From positions 16,887 through 80,886 of the forward strand of contig NZ_MKSM01000131.1 in NCBI RefSeq assembly GCF_001897285.1: a stretch of 64,000 nt of DNA. Reading direction: 5' to 3'. Origin of the DNA: Nitrobacter sp. 62-23. GTDB taxonomy: Bacteria > Pseudomonadota > Alphaproteobacteria > Rhizobiales > Xanthobacteraceae. Position 1 is the stretch's first letter. Each line of letters opens with the position of its first letter. The notes under the pieces were generated by a model. That model did not search any database, was not told the DNA's origin, and was given only the letters and a program-made list of their open reading frames with translations. This document shows, in pieces, positions 45,430 to 54,314 of this stretch. The position numbers and the translations under genes are program-made.

Positions 45430-46672
45430 GGTTTTTCAGGACGTGATCGGCGGCGCGGTTTCCGGAACGGACCGCCCCCTCGATGGTGGCGGGCAACCCC
45501 GTATCAGTCCAGTCACCGGCAAGAAACAGATTTTTCCACTCCGTCTGCGTTCCCGGACGCAGCGCATTCTGCTCGGGCGAAGCCTCGAACGTGGCGCGGC
45601 GCTCGCGCACGATCTGCCAGGCCGGCATCGCGGCTTCGATGCCGGCGACCGCGCAGATGTCCTTCCAGATCGCCCGCGCCAGGTCCTCGCGCGGCATGTC
45701 CACCAGCCGGTCGCCACCGCTGATCGTAATCGAGAGGCGGTCCGGAAACGCGAACAGCCATTCGATCAGGCCATTCACGACGCCGGTCATCGGTGGAAGA
45801 TGTGACGGCGGAACGAAGCGGAAGTGCGCGTTGACGATAGCGCGGAATTTCGTCGGTACGCTCACGCCGGGCAGCAGCGCGGCCGCGGACCGCGGCGGCA
45901 CCGCCATGACGACGGCATCATCCGGGCCAAGCGCGACGGTCTGATCGCCAAGCGCGAGCGCGGTGACCTGACCGTTCGCCAGGGTGAACTGCCGCACTTC
46001 ATGGCCGACGTCGACGCTGCCGCCCCTGGCGCGAATGTAATCGACCGCTGGCTCGATCAGCACCCGGCTCAGCCCGTCGCGCGCGATGAGCGGACGGCAC
46101 GCCTGACCACCCGCCAGCAAGGTTTCGCGAACGATTGCCCCGGCGAGACCGGCCGATCCGTTGGGCGGCTCGATATTGAGCGCCGCAAGCAGCAGCGGCA
46201 GCACCAGCCGCCTGTAAAGCACGCCCTCGCATTTGATGACGTCGCCGACGCGGGTGCGGCTATTAGCCCAGGCCAGCGGCGCAAGCGCAAAGTAATCGGC
46301 GGGTGAGGTGTCGGGCACCCGACGGGCGGGATCGAACACCCAGAACGGCACCCGCCCGTCGTTGATCCGCAGCTTCCAACGCTTATTGACGCCAAGATCG
46401 ATAAACTCGAATTCAGCCTTCGGCGGCCCCTGCAAGCCGGCTTCAGTGCCGATCCTGCGCGCATAGGCCAGCACGCTCCGATTGCCGGACAGAACCAGAT
46501 GGTTACCGTTATCGATCGTGAGATTGGTCGCGCCGTCGAAATAGGAGCGGCAACGCCCGCCGACCTGTTGCGTTGCCTCATGCACGCGAACCAGACAGCC
46601 GGCGTCAGCCAAACGCACGGCTGCCGAAAGACCGGAAATGCCGGCGCCGATGATGTGAACGGTCCTTTGCAT
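45419..46672 (-). CDS. hpnE: Hydroxysqualene dehydroxylase HpnE
   Basis: A 417-residue FAD-dependent amine-oxidase-like enzyme that reduces hydroxysqualene to squalene. The dinucleotide motif is HIIGAGISGLSAAVRLADAG at residues 5-24, followed by LVRVHEATQQVGGRC, as in carotenoid-desaturase relatives. The C-terminal flavin segment is NLFLAGDWTDTGLPATIEGAV. The start shares one base with the hpnD stop (TGATG). It is the third step of the three-enzyme squalene route in this operon. Confidence 0.94.
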   Translation of the reverse strand: MQRTVHIIGAGISGLSAAVRLADAGCLVRVHEATQQVGGRCRSYFDGATNLTIDNGNHLVLSGNRSVLAYARRIGTEAGLQGPPKAEFEFIDLGVNKRWKLRINDGRVPFWVFDPARRVPDTSPADYFALAPLAWANSRTRVGDVIKCEGVLYRRLVLPLLLAALNIEPPNGSAGLAGAIVRETLLAGGQACRPLIARDGLSRVLIEPAVDYIRARGGSVDVGHEVRQFTLANGQVTALALGDQTVALGPDDAVVMAVPPRSAAALLPGVSVPTKFRAIVNAHFRFVPPSHLPPMTGVVNGLIEWLFAFPDRLSITISGGDRLVDMPREDLARAIWKDICAVAGIEAAMPAWQIVRERRATFEASPEQNALRPGTQTEWKNLFLAGDWTDTGLPATIEGAVRSGNRAADHVLKNHGP

Positions 46673-47508
46673 CAGATCAACGCATACCGGAGGACGATAG
46701 CGATCTTCGCCGCCTGGCTCAGGTGAACCGGCGAGCGCGGAAGCTGAAAACCGCGATGCTCAAGCAGCTCCAGAATGGCGTGATAATATCTCGACATGAT
46801 GCGGGGCGCGCGCACGGCCCGGCGCGGGTTGCGATTCATGATCTCGTCCGCTTCGACGAAATGCGCCCGCGCCCGCGTCACCAGCGGCGCGCAGACCTCC
46901 GGCAACGCCGGATTTGAAATCACGGCCGCCGGATCGCAACTGTCGATGCCGCCGTCGAGCAGGCCCTCCCGCGGCAGGTACAGCCGCCCCAGCGCCGCAT
47001 CCTCATCGACATCGCGCAGGATATTGGTCAGTTGCAGCGCGCGGCCGAGATGATGCGAGAGCAAAACGCCGTCCTGCTCGGGAAGCCCGAACACTCGGAC
47101 CGATAGCCGGCCGACCGCGCTCGCGACCCGATCGCAATACAGGTCGAGCGTGGCCTCGTCAGGCGCGCGGATATCCGCGAGCACATCCATTTCCATGCCG
47201 TCGATGACGGCGAGAAAATCCTCGCGCCGCAGCTCGAATGCGCTGACGGAGGCCGCATAGTCGCGCAACCGCTCCGGCGCATGCCCTTGATAGAGCGCGT
47301 CGATGTCGTCGCGCCATTGTTGGAGCGCGGCCCGCCGTTCCGGCCGTGGGCTATCGGAATCGGCGATGTCGTCGACATAGCGGCAGAACGTGTAGATCTG
47401 GAACATGGCTTCGCGTTGCGCGCGCGGCAGGATGCGCATCGCCGCGTAGAACGAGCTGCTGGCCGCAGTCGCCCCGGAACTTGCATCGGCTGTCGTTTCG
47501 ATCGTCAT
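46672..47508 (-). CDS. hpnD: Presqualene diphosphate synthase HpnD
   Basis: A 278-residue trans-isoprenyl diphosphate synthase of the squalene/phytoene family that condenses two farnesyl diphosphates to presqualene diphosphate. The aspartate-rich motifs are YVDDIADSD (about residues 44-52) and ALQLTNILRDVDEDA (about 157-171). It overlaps hpnC by ATGA and hpnE by one base. HpnC and HpnD are paralogous, and the order C-D-E matches other bacteria. Confidence 0.95.
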   Translation of the reverse strand: MTIETTADASSGATAASSSFYAAMRILPRAQREAMFQIYTFCRYVDDIADSDSPRPERRAALQQWRDDIDALYQGHAPERLRDYAASVSAFELRREDFLAVIDGMEMDVLADIRAPDEATLDLYCDRVASAVGRLSVRVFGLPEQDGVLLSHHLGRALQLTNILRDVDEDAALGRLYLPREGLLDGGIDSCDPAAVISNPALPEVCAPLVTRARAHFVEADEIMNRNPRRAVRAPRIMSRYYHAILELLEHRGFQLPRSPVHLSQAAKIAIVLRYALI

Positions 47509-48377
47509 GCGCCAGCCGCCGGGGTCGGGCGCCGCCGGACCGAGCGCCGAAGCATCTCCGCGGTGATTCCGGCGACACTATAGCCAAGCAATTGCAACGG
47601 CTTCAGATGAACCGTCTCGCTCAAGGGGTCGCGCACCTTCAACAGGGCCACGATCCGGTCGGCGAACATCTGGATGACCCCGACTTCAAGCCCGAGCCGG
47701 ATATCCTTGATTTCCGCCGCGAGCGGCCGCCCCTCATGGAGCAGCGCTTCGGTTCGCGCGGCCAGGGCGTGCAGGCATTGCAAAAGCGCGGGCGTTGCCT
47801 TGTCGCCGCCGAGCATCTCGACCGACGCGCCGGACGCGGCCAGCGCATCGCGCGGCAGGTAGACGCGGTTCAGATTCCTGTAGTCCTTGCCGCAGTCCTG
47901 AAGATGGTTGTTGATCTGCAGCCCGGCGCACAGCGCATCGGACGCGGCCCAGGTCGACGTGCTCTCGCCGTGGACGTCGAGCATGAACCGTCCGACCGGC
48001 ATCGCCGAATAACGGCAATAGTCGATCACGTCGTCCCAGGTCTCATAGCGCAGCTTTGTGACATCCATCCGGAACGCCTTCAGCACGTCGATCGCGTGGC
48101 GCGGCGGCATCGCACGTTGCGCCAGCGCATTGCGAAGATTGACGGCTTCAGGCTGCGTGTCCCCCTGCCCCAGGAGTTCGCTCTCGAACAGATCGAGCCA
48201 GGCGAGTTTGTCCTTTTCGCAGAGTTCGGCGTGATCGGCGATGTCGTCCGCGGTCCGCACGAAATTGTAGAAGGCGAGAATGAGCGCCCGGTGACGCGGG
48301 TGAATGATCCACGACGCGACAGGAAAATTCTCGTCGCGGTGGGTCTTTCCGGATCGCAACTGGTTCGCGGCAGGCAT
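47505..48377 (-). CDS. hpnC: Hydroxysqualene synthase HpnC
   Basis: A 290-residue squalene/phytoene-synthase-fold enzyme converting presqualene diphosphate to hydroxysqualene. The first aspartate motif is RTADDIADH (about residues 41-49); the second is INNHLQDCGKDYRN (about 174-187), with the degenerate ending expected for HpnC. It begins the minus-strand operon, with 190 bp to the next gene upstream. I see no consensus promoter in that gap. Confidence 0.94.
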   Translation of the reverse strand: MPAANQLRSGKTHRDENFPVASWIIHPRHRALILAFYNFVRTADDIADHAELCEKDKLAWLDLFESELLGQGDTQPEAVNLRNALAQRAMPPRHAIDVLKAFRMDVTKLRYETWDDVIDYCRYSAMPVGRFMLDVHGESTSTWAASDALCAGLQINNHLQDCGKDYRNLNRVYLPRDALAASGASVEMLGGDKATPALLQCLHALAARTEALLHEGRPLAAEIKDIRLGLEVGVIQMFADRIVALLKVRDPLSETVHLKPLQLLGYSVAGITAEMLRRSVRRRPTPAAGA

Positions 48378-48567
48378 CGGGACTGGCTACGCTGATCTGG
48401 ATTGCAAATTGGTCTCCCGCCAATTCCAGAAAACCGGACAGGCGGGATTGCTCGCGAACCCATATAGGGGAAACCGCCAGCTAAACCAATGCTATCTTTC
48501 GCCTTTTAGCCATAACCCATCAGCGCCGCCGGCGGCCGGAAACGAGTTGTCTGCTTTCCGGAGCGCT

Positions 48568-48801
48568 TTACTGGCCGTGGTTCAGCAGAACTTGGTTGCA
48601 TGCCTTCGTCAGCTTCGGACGGTTCTCCTGCAGACAGGCCAGGACGGTGAAATCGCCCTGATCCATCACCTTGCGGCAGAAACGACTGACGTCCCGAGAG
48701 CAAGCGCGCTGTTCCGCTTCGGTCCCCCCGTGCTGGGACTGTGCCATCGTTACGGTCGAGCCGAATGTCAACAGAGCGAATGACAGAAAAATTTTAGACA
48801 T
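48568..48801 (-). CDS. Small exported cysteine-rich repeat protein
   Basis: A 77-residue protein with a signal peptide (residues 1-20, ending TMAQ). The mature part has four cysteines in the spacing ACSRDVSRFC and LACLQENRPKLTKAC, matching the Golgi/GLG1-type cysteine-rich repeat seen in small exported proteobacterial proteins. It probably forms two disulfides in the periplasm. Function is unknown. It lies alone upstream of the hpnC operon on the same strand, but 190 bp separates them, so co-transcription is uncertain. Confidence 0.75.
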   Translation of the reverse strand: MSKIFLSFALLTFGSTVTMAQSQHGGTEAEQRACSRDVSRFCRKVMDQGDFTVLACLQENRPKLTKACNQVLLNHGQ

Positions 48802-49341
48802 CGTATTCCTTCATTACAACGGCAGAAAATTCGATCCTGTACACGCCCGGGCGTATCCAGATGACCGGTCTTTCAAACGGCGGAGAGTTCGCCCGTATCG
48901 ATACCCATACTAGAAAAGATCGCAAGGGCGCATGCGGCTACTCCATCAATCGGACACGACATACGCCGGTCGCGGCCCGACATATGCGCGATTTCAAAAG
49001 CACTGTGAAATGCGGCTAAATTTGCGGCGGCGGCGCGTTACCGCAACCTGCCCCACAGCTTTTCAGATAACCATATCTAACACGCTGAAATATATCGACT
49101 AAAGTACAACCAGAGAATCGACCACATATTCATGCGGCCAATCCGCCATGGCGTCCTCCTGTGAGGGCTCATATCTGCGAATATCGGGCCGCGCGGCCGC
49201 CATCGATGCAGATAACCGGCAGAACATCGGCTATGCTACCGCGCTTGAACATCGCGCGCCAAGGCGACACCTAGAACTTTGGCGCGGCAAGAGGTCATGA
49301 CACGAGGTCATGGGCCGAGCACCTTTTTATGGAAACCGAAT
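48802..49341. other. 540-bp gap between divergent small exported-protein genes
   Basis: No gene is visible. There is one 8-bp inverted repeat, CGCGCCAA / TTGGCGCG (49255-49262, 49279-49286), about 56 bp before the next start. It could be an operator or a leader hairpin. AT-rich sequence lies near 49060-49110. Confidence 0.5.
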
Positions 49342-49842
49342 ATGAAACTGTTCGCCTCCAGGCTGATCCGGAAGTCGACGATTGCAGCCGGCCTTATTGC
49401 AGGCCTCACCCTGTCCGCATCGGCGAGCTTCGCCCAGAGCGCTCCCTTTGCCGGCTTCGCAGGGAACTGGTCGGGCAAAGGCACAGTGACGCTGGCTGAC
49501 GGATCGAAAGAAAACATTCGCTGCAAGGCGTCCTACAGAGTGGATCGCGCGGACAGAGCCTTGAAACAAAGCCTGCGTTGCGCCAGCGACAGCTACCAGT
49601 TCGATCTCTCCAGCGACGTGGTCAGCGAAGGCACCCGACTGACCGGGAACTGGAGCGAAGCCAGCCGCAATCTGTTCGGCTCCGTGCACGGCCGTGTCAG
49701 CGGCGGCGAGATTGAGGTGTTCGTCGAAGCTCCCGGCTTCGCCGCCAACCTAACGGCGCGCACCCGCGGCAACCGGCAATCGGTATCGATCACGTCAAAG
49801 GGCGAAGTCAGGAACGTTTCCATCACCATGGCGCGGAACTGA
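49342..49842 (+). CDS. Exported hypothetical protein
   Basis: A 166-residue protein with a signal peptide (residues 1-31, SASASFAQ). The mature domain is predicted to be beta-rich, with GNWSGKGTVTLADGSKENIRCKASYRV, SDSYQFDLSSDV and GTRLTGNWSEASRNLFGSVHGRVSGG, suggesting a small barrel of lipocalin-like or similar fold. I recognise no named family with certainty. The start at 49342 directly opens the signal; the frame extends to 49279. A strong palindrome (49862) separates it from the convergent MMPL gene. Confidence 0.78.
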   Translation: MKLFASRLIRKSTIAAGLIAGLTLSASASFAQSAPFAGFAGNWSGKGTVTLADGSKENIRCKASYRVDRADRALKQSLRCASDSYQFDLSSDVVSEGTRLTGNWSEASRNLFGSVHGRVSGGEIEVFVEAPGFAANLTARTRGNRQSVSITSKGEVRNVSITMARN

Positions 49843-49861
49843 CCATTAAACGTTACGTCGG

Positions 49862-49911
49862 AGCGGGATGAGGAAAAGCCGCGGGGAAGCGGTTTTCCGC
49901 CGCATCCCGCT
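49862..49911. repeat. Palindrome between convergent genes (family R4)
   Basis: AGCGGGATG / CATCCCGCT outer arms and GGAAAAgCCGC / GCGGtTTTCC inner arms form one long hairpin. It may also act as a bidirectional terminator. Confidence 0.75.
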
Positions 49912-49931
49912 TACGCGGCTGCCGATACCGC

Positions 49932-52304
49932 TTATTTCGTCGTCGGGTTCGCCTGACCACCGCCCCCGCGCAGCCGCTCGGCAAAGGTGATCAGCCACAT
50001 CGCCGTCGGCCGCAGGATCAGGAAGTCCGCGACCAGGGCTGCGACCATGGCGAAGGCGCTGAGCCAGCCGAACAGTCGCAGCGACGGCAGATCGGAGAAC
50101 ACCGTCACCACCAGGCCACACGCCAGCACCACCGTGGTCAGGATCAGCGCCGGTCCCATCAGCACCGTCGCGCGCTCGACCGCCTCCCCCGCACTGACGC
50201 CCGGCTTGCTCTCGGATCGCAGGCGATTGAGGAAGTGGATCGTCGCGCTGAGCCCGAGGCCGAATGAAACCGTGAGCGCCACCACGCTCGCGAACTGCAG
50301 CCCCTCCCCGAGCGCCCACAGCACCGTGCCGGATAGCACGACCGGAAAAATCCCCGGCAGGATGCAGGCGAACATCACGACCACCGACCGGAACGCGAGC
50401 CCGATAAACACCGCGACCAGCACAAACTCGATCGTCAGACCGTGGTTGAGCTTCTCGATCATGCTCGCGCTGTTGCGCGCGGCGATGGCAGACAGGCCGG
50501 TGACCGCAATTTCATAACCGGGATGCGCGTGTCTGACCGCGTCCATGGCGTGGTCGAGCTTGTCCACCACCGGCAGAATCTGGCTCGAATCGCGGTCGGG
50601 CACGCGGCCGGACACCACGACCGCCCTCTGGTCTTTAGAAATAAAGCGGCGCACCAGATGCTTGGGGAGAAGGTCGACATATTCCTTGAGCGTCGCCACG
50701 TCGTCGGTGTGGGCTTTCTCCGCAAGCCAGCGGCGCAGGGTTTCCAGCGACCAGACGTTGCCGACGCCGGCCTGCTCCTCGACCAGCTTGTGAACCTCTG
50801 CGATTACGGCAAGCGTCTGCGGCGAATACAGCGTCTCGTCCTTGGGGAATTCGATCAGGACATCGATCGGGTTGGCGCCGGTAAGCTTCGCATCAAGACG
50901 GCCGCTCGCCGCCACCGCCTGCTGCTTGTCGGGGACCTGATCAGCGAGCCGGTAGCGCGGTTCGAGGTTGGCGTAGAACACCGCCAGCCCGCCAACCACC
51001 AGCAGGGCAAGCAGGCTGAAGAAGCCGGGATGGCCCACCATTCGCACCGCGATCCAGGCGCAGAAGCGGCGCAGCGCCTGCACGCCCCAATCAGCCTTTT
51101 TGAACTTCTCCGCGAAACGTCGTTCGTCCCGCACCAGCAGGACCCCGAACACCGGCACCAGCAACAGCACCGCGAGCAGCGCGATGATCGTCGCCAGCAA
51201 ACCGGCCTCGCCGAAACTGCGAATCAGGTCCGAGTTCGAGAACTGCAAGGCGATAAAGGAAATTCCCGCGGTCGCATGGGTCAGCACGCAGGCCGGACCG
51301 ACCACGAGGACCGCGTTTCGGAAGGCGGAATACTTGTCTTCGCCGGCGATCAGGCGGTCGCGCGCCGCGAACGTCAACTGCATCGAATCGGAAAAGCTGA
51401 TGACCATGATGAGCGGCGTCATCACGTTGAGGAACATGTTGAGGCTGAAATTGGCCCAGCCCAGCACCCCGAGCGCCAGCAGAATTGCAAGCAGCGGCGG
51501 AAACGCCGCGACGACCATGAAGGATACCTTGCGGAAGAACAGGATGGCGATCAGGCAACCCGCCAGAATGCCAGCGACGTTGTAGATGATCCCGTCGCGC
51601 TCCACCGCGTTGCGGATTTCGAGCTGCATGACCGGCACGCCGGAAAGCTCTCTGGTGAGTTTGGTACCAGCGAGATCGTCGTTCATCACCTGGCGGATCT
51701 GGCCGATGGTGGTGCTCAGCCCGCTGCTTTCGACGATCGAAGGCTGCAGCGACAGCACGACCAGCGCCAGCGTGCCGTCCTCGGACAGCAGTTTGCCGCG
51801 AATGATCTCATTGGATTTCACGGTTTCGATGAATTTGTCGTAGTCGGCGCCCTGCGGCAATTCGGGCGGAAACAGCGCCGCCGGCAGCTTACCGGGTTCG
51901 GGCGCCTGGCGCGCCGAGAACAGCGAGATCAGACCGCGGACGCCGTCGACCAGTTGCAGGTCGGTGACCATATCGCGCAGCTTTTCAAGATTATCGCGTT
52001 CGAGCAGCGTCTTGCCTTCAACCACGACCAGCACGTCGAACTCCGTCGACGGGAAGCGCTTGGTCACTTCCTCGTATTGACGAAACTCCCGGGTGTCGGA
52101 GCGGAACAACTGGCTGAGCGAATCGTCGATCTTGATACGCTGGATTCCGAACACCGCGCCGATGACCAAGGCGAGCAGAATGATGCAGGACAGAATCGGC
52201 GCGCGGACCCCAATCAGGCCGATCCGCTCGAGTCCGAAGGCGATGCTGTGCGACCGCGCAGCCGGAGCGGTCACATCGGCAGCATCACGGTTTCGCTCAA
52301 GCAT
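49932..52304 (-). CDS. MMPL/RND-type lipid transporter
   Basis: A 790-residue inner-membrane protein with two MMPL halves, each having a first helix, a periplasmic loop and about five further helices. Seen are ILLALVIGAVFGIQ then DDSLSQLFRSDT, helix-4-like sequence ISFSDSMQLTFAARDR, and GLGLSATIHFLNRLR in the second half. It is related to but distinct from HpnN. It lies 219 bp downstream of hpnP on the same strand, so a role in hopanoid or other lipid transport is plausible but inferred. Its C-terminus is short and Gly-rich. Confidence 0.86.
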   Translation of the reverse strand: MLERNRDAADVTAPAARSHSIAFGLERIGLIGVRAPILSCIILLALVIGAVFGIQRIKIDDSLSQLFRSDTREFRQYEEVTKRFPSTEFDVLVVVEGKTLLERDNLEKLRDMVTDLQLVDGVRGLISLFSARQAPEPGKLPAALFPPELPQGADYDKFIETVKSNEIIRGKLLSEDGTLALVVLSLQPSIVESSGLSTTIGQIRQVMNDDLAGTKLTRELSGVPVMQLEIRNAVERDGIIYNVAGILAGCLIAILFFRKVSFMVVAAFPPLLAILLALGVLGWANFSLNMFLNVMTPLIMVISFSDSMQLTFAARDRLIAGEDKYSAFRNAVLVVGPACVLTHATAGISFIALQFSNSDLIRSFGEAGLLATIIALLAVLLLVPVFGVLLVRDERRFAEKFKKADWGVQALRRFCAWIAVRMVGHPGFFSLLALLVVGGLAVFYANLEPRYRLADQVPDKQQAVAASGRLDAKLTGANPIDVLIEFPKDETLYSPQTLAVIAEVHKLVEEQAGVGNVWSLETLRRWLAEKAHTDDVATLKEYVDLLPKHLVRRFISKDQRAVVVSGRVPDRDSSQILPVVDKLDHAMDAVRHAHPGYEIAVTGLSAIAARNSASMIEKLNHGLTIEFVLVAVFIGLAFRSVVVMFACILPGIFPVVLSGTVLWALGEGLQFASVVALTVSFGLGLSATIHFLNRLRSESKPGVSAGEAVERATVLMGPALILTTVVLACGLVVTVFSDLPSLRLFGWLSAFAMVAALVADFLILRPTAMWLITFAERLRGGGGQANPTTK

Positions 52305-52523
52305 GCGCTTGTCCCTGTCTTGGCATCATGGTCCAGCGGAGTGAACTTGATATTGGAGCGAGCCCGAAAATCCGGCTGGCTGCTCGCTTTAACCCTTGAC
52401 CGCACGCATAAATTTCGGCGCAAGGTTTAGCGGTTTCCCGGGTGGACTACAAGCAAGGGCAATCGCCGCATGGGCCCTTCCGCCGGGTGCATCCCGTCCG
52501 GGGCCGCCCACTGTAATCCTGGT

Positions 52524-54110
52524 CTATTCCGCGGGAACAGAGGCTTCCCGCAACTTCAGCGAATAATAGGAGGCGTTGGTTTTACCGCGCGAGGCGGAGC
52601 GCGCGAACACGATGAGGTGATGGGCGACCAGGATCGAGCTGATGAGATACTCGATCTCGCCACGCGCCAGCCGGCGCAGCGCGAATTTCCAGAATATACG
52701 CTTGTAGTCGCCGCGCACCCCGACCCTCCAGAAGATGTTGCGCAGCATGGTCAGGCCTAGCTTGATATTCCGCCATGACCTCTGCTGGGGCGTCCGCGGT
52801 TGGACCCGCTTCGGATAGGTTTTTCGGATCTGGTACTCGTAGCGTTCCAGAACTTTCTCGGGTTGATAGGCGCGGCCCATGCAGTCGCGCCAGGTTTCCA
52901 CGACGTGGTCGTAAGGCAGGCGGAAATCGACGTTGGAATCGCGGCCCTCATCCTCGATCAGCCGATTCTCGCGCGCGAGGCGATCCCACAGCGGCGTCTT
53001 CGGCAGTGCCTGCAGGAGATTGATCGTCAGGAGCGGTATCTGCGACTGGTCGATGAAATCGAGCAGGTGCTGCCCGGTCTCGGGCTTGTCGGTATCGAGC
53101 CCGAGGATGATCCCGGACACCACCTCCATGCCGTACTCGTTCAGCGTCCTGATCGCTTCCATGATGGGGACCATCATGTTGTGATCCTTGTGCATCGCTT
53201 TCAGCGCCACCGGATCCGGCGTCTCGATTCCGCAGAAGATGGTCGCGAAGAAAGCTTCGCGCATTTGTGACAGGATCTCCGGACGCTTGGCGATATTCAG
53301 CGTCGCCTCGCAGGAGAAGCGCAGCACATAGCCGGTCTTCTTTTGCCATGCGATCAGGTGCGGCAAAAGGTCCAGCGCGGCCTTGCGGTTGCCGATGAAA
53401 TTGTCGTCGACGAAATAGACCGAGCCGCTGATGCCGCACTCCAGCAGCTTGTCGAGCTCGCGGGTGATCTGTTCGGGAGTTTTGAGACGCGGATTGCGGC
53501 CGTAAAGACCGGGAATGTCGCAGAACTCGCACTGATAAGGACAGCCGCTGGAATACTGGATGCTGCCAAGGAAATAATGTTTGATATCGGCCAGTTCGTA
53601 AGCGGGGATCGGAAACTTGTCCATGGCCAGCCGGTCGGCGGTCTTGAGCACAAGCTGGTGATCCGGCCGCGACGGATCACGCGCCAGGCGTCGGATCAAT
53701 TCGTCGGTGGCATCGCCGAGTTCACCGACGTGAAGATAATCAAACGACGGATAGTAGTCGGGGCATGCGCTGACCGAGGGGCCGCCGAGCACGACCGGCA
53801 GATCGAAAGCGTGAGCGCGGCGGCAGATATCGTTCATCTGCTGGCGCTGGATGTGCATGCCGCTGACCAGCACGGCTTCGGCCCATTCGAAATCCTCGTC
53901 CGTGGCTGCGCGAATGTTCTCGTCGATGAAACGGACTTTCCAGTCGGCAGGCAGATAGGCTGCGATCAGCAGAAGTCCCTGCGGCGGCATGAAGGCCTGC
54001 ACGCCGGCGGTCAGGGGATAGGCATGCTCAAACGTGCCGAACGACGACGTATAGCGGGGAAAGACGCAAAGAATGCGCCGAATGCCGTATTGTTGTCCCG
54101 CGCTCCTCAT
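52524..54110 (-). CDS. hpnP: Hopanoid C-2 methylase HpnP (B12-binding radical SAM)
   Basis: A 528-residue enzyme that methylates hopanoids at C-2, giving 2-methylhopanoids. An N-terminal cobalamin-binding domain (about residues 10-140) contains LPVVLGGPSVSACPDYYP. The radical SAM cluster motif is CxxxCxxC in SGCPYQCEFCDIPGLYG. TIFCGIETPDP and GIILGLDTDKPETG are family segments. GGGAGGT lies 5 bp before the ATG at 54110, which fixes the start over longer frames. An EcfG-like promoter lies at 54148-54172, consistent with published EcfG control of hpnP in Rhodopseudomonas. Confidence 0.93.
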   Translation of the reverse strand: MRSAGQQYGIRRILCVFPRYTSSFGTFEHAYPLTAGVQAFMPPQGLLLIAAYLPADWKVRFIDENIRAATDEDFEWAEAVLVSGMHIQRQQMNDICRRAHAFDLPVVLGGPSVSACPDYYPSFDYLHVGELGDATDELIRRLARDPSRPDHQLVLKTADRLAMDKFPIPAYELADIKHYFLGSIQYSSGCPYQCEFCDIPGLYGRNPRLKTPEQITRELDKLLECGISGSVYFVDDNFIGNRKAALDLLPHLIAWQKKTGYVLRFSCEATLNIAKRPEILSQMREAFFATIFCGIETPDPVALKAMHKDHNMMVPIMEAIRTLNEYGMEVVSGIILGLDTDKPETGQHLLDFIDQSQIPLLTINLLQALPKTPLWDRLARENRLIEDEGRDSNVDFRLPYDHVVETWRDCMGRAYQPEKVLERYEYQIRKTYPKRVQPRTPQQRSWRNIKLGLTMLRNIFWRVGVRGDYKRIFWKFALRRLARGEIEYLISSILVAHHLIVFARSASRGKTNASYYSLKLREASVPAE

Positions 54111-54147
54111 CGCACCTCCCCGTTGTGCAAATGTGGAAACCCCTACT

Positions 54148-54172
54148 AACCTCCGACGCTTGCAATGGTTCC
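54148..54172 (-). promoter_or_regulatory. EcfG-like promoter of hpnP
   Basis: On the minus strand it reads GGAAC, 16 nt, GGTT (or GGAAC-N17-GTT). The -35 is exact, and the -10 differs from CGTT at one position. It lies about 38 bp upstream of the hpnP start codon. Confidence 0.68.
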
Positions 54173-54238
54173 GGATCACGCGAGAACGGTTTCAGAGATC
54201 CATTTTCGGTGATCAGACTATTGCCTTACTTTTTGATC

Positions 54239-54314
54239 GAGCATGATCTCATCGAAAATCGACTCCCGAATCAAGTCGAGGGGCGCGCGCGCAGGCCTTT
54301 TTGGGATTATGCTC
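54239..54314. repeat. Palindromic repeat, family R5 (interrupted copy)
   Basis: The ends GAGCATGATC and GGATTATGCTC form an inverted pair around a diverged interior. It abuts the stop of the amidase gene. Confidence 0.6.

Noticed and set aside
50442..52430. A 662-codon frame antisense to the MMPL gene
   Set aside because: It has the same low-complexity antisense pattern; the minus-strand product has well-formed membrane helices.
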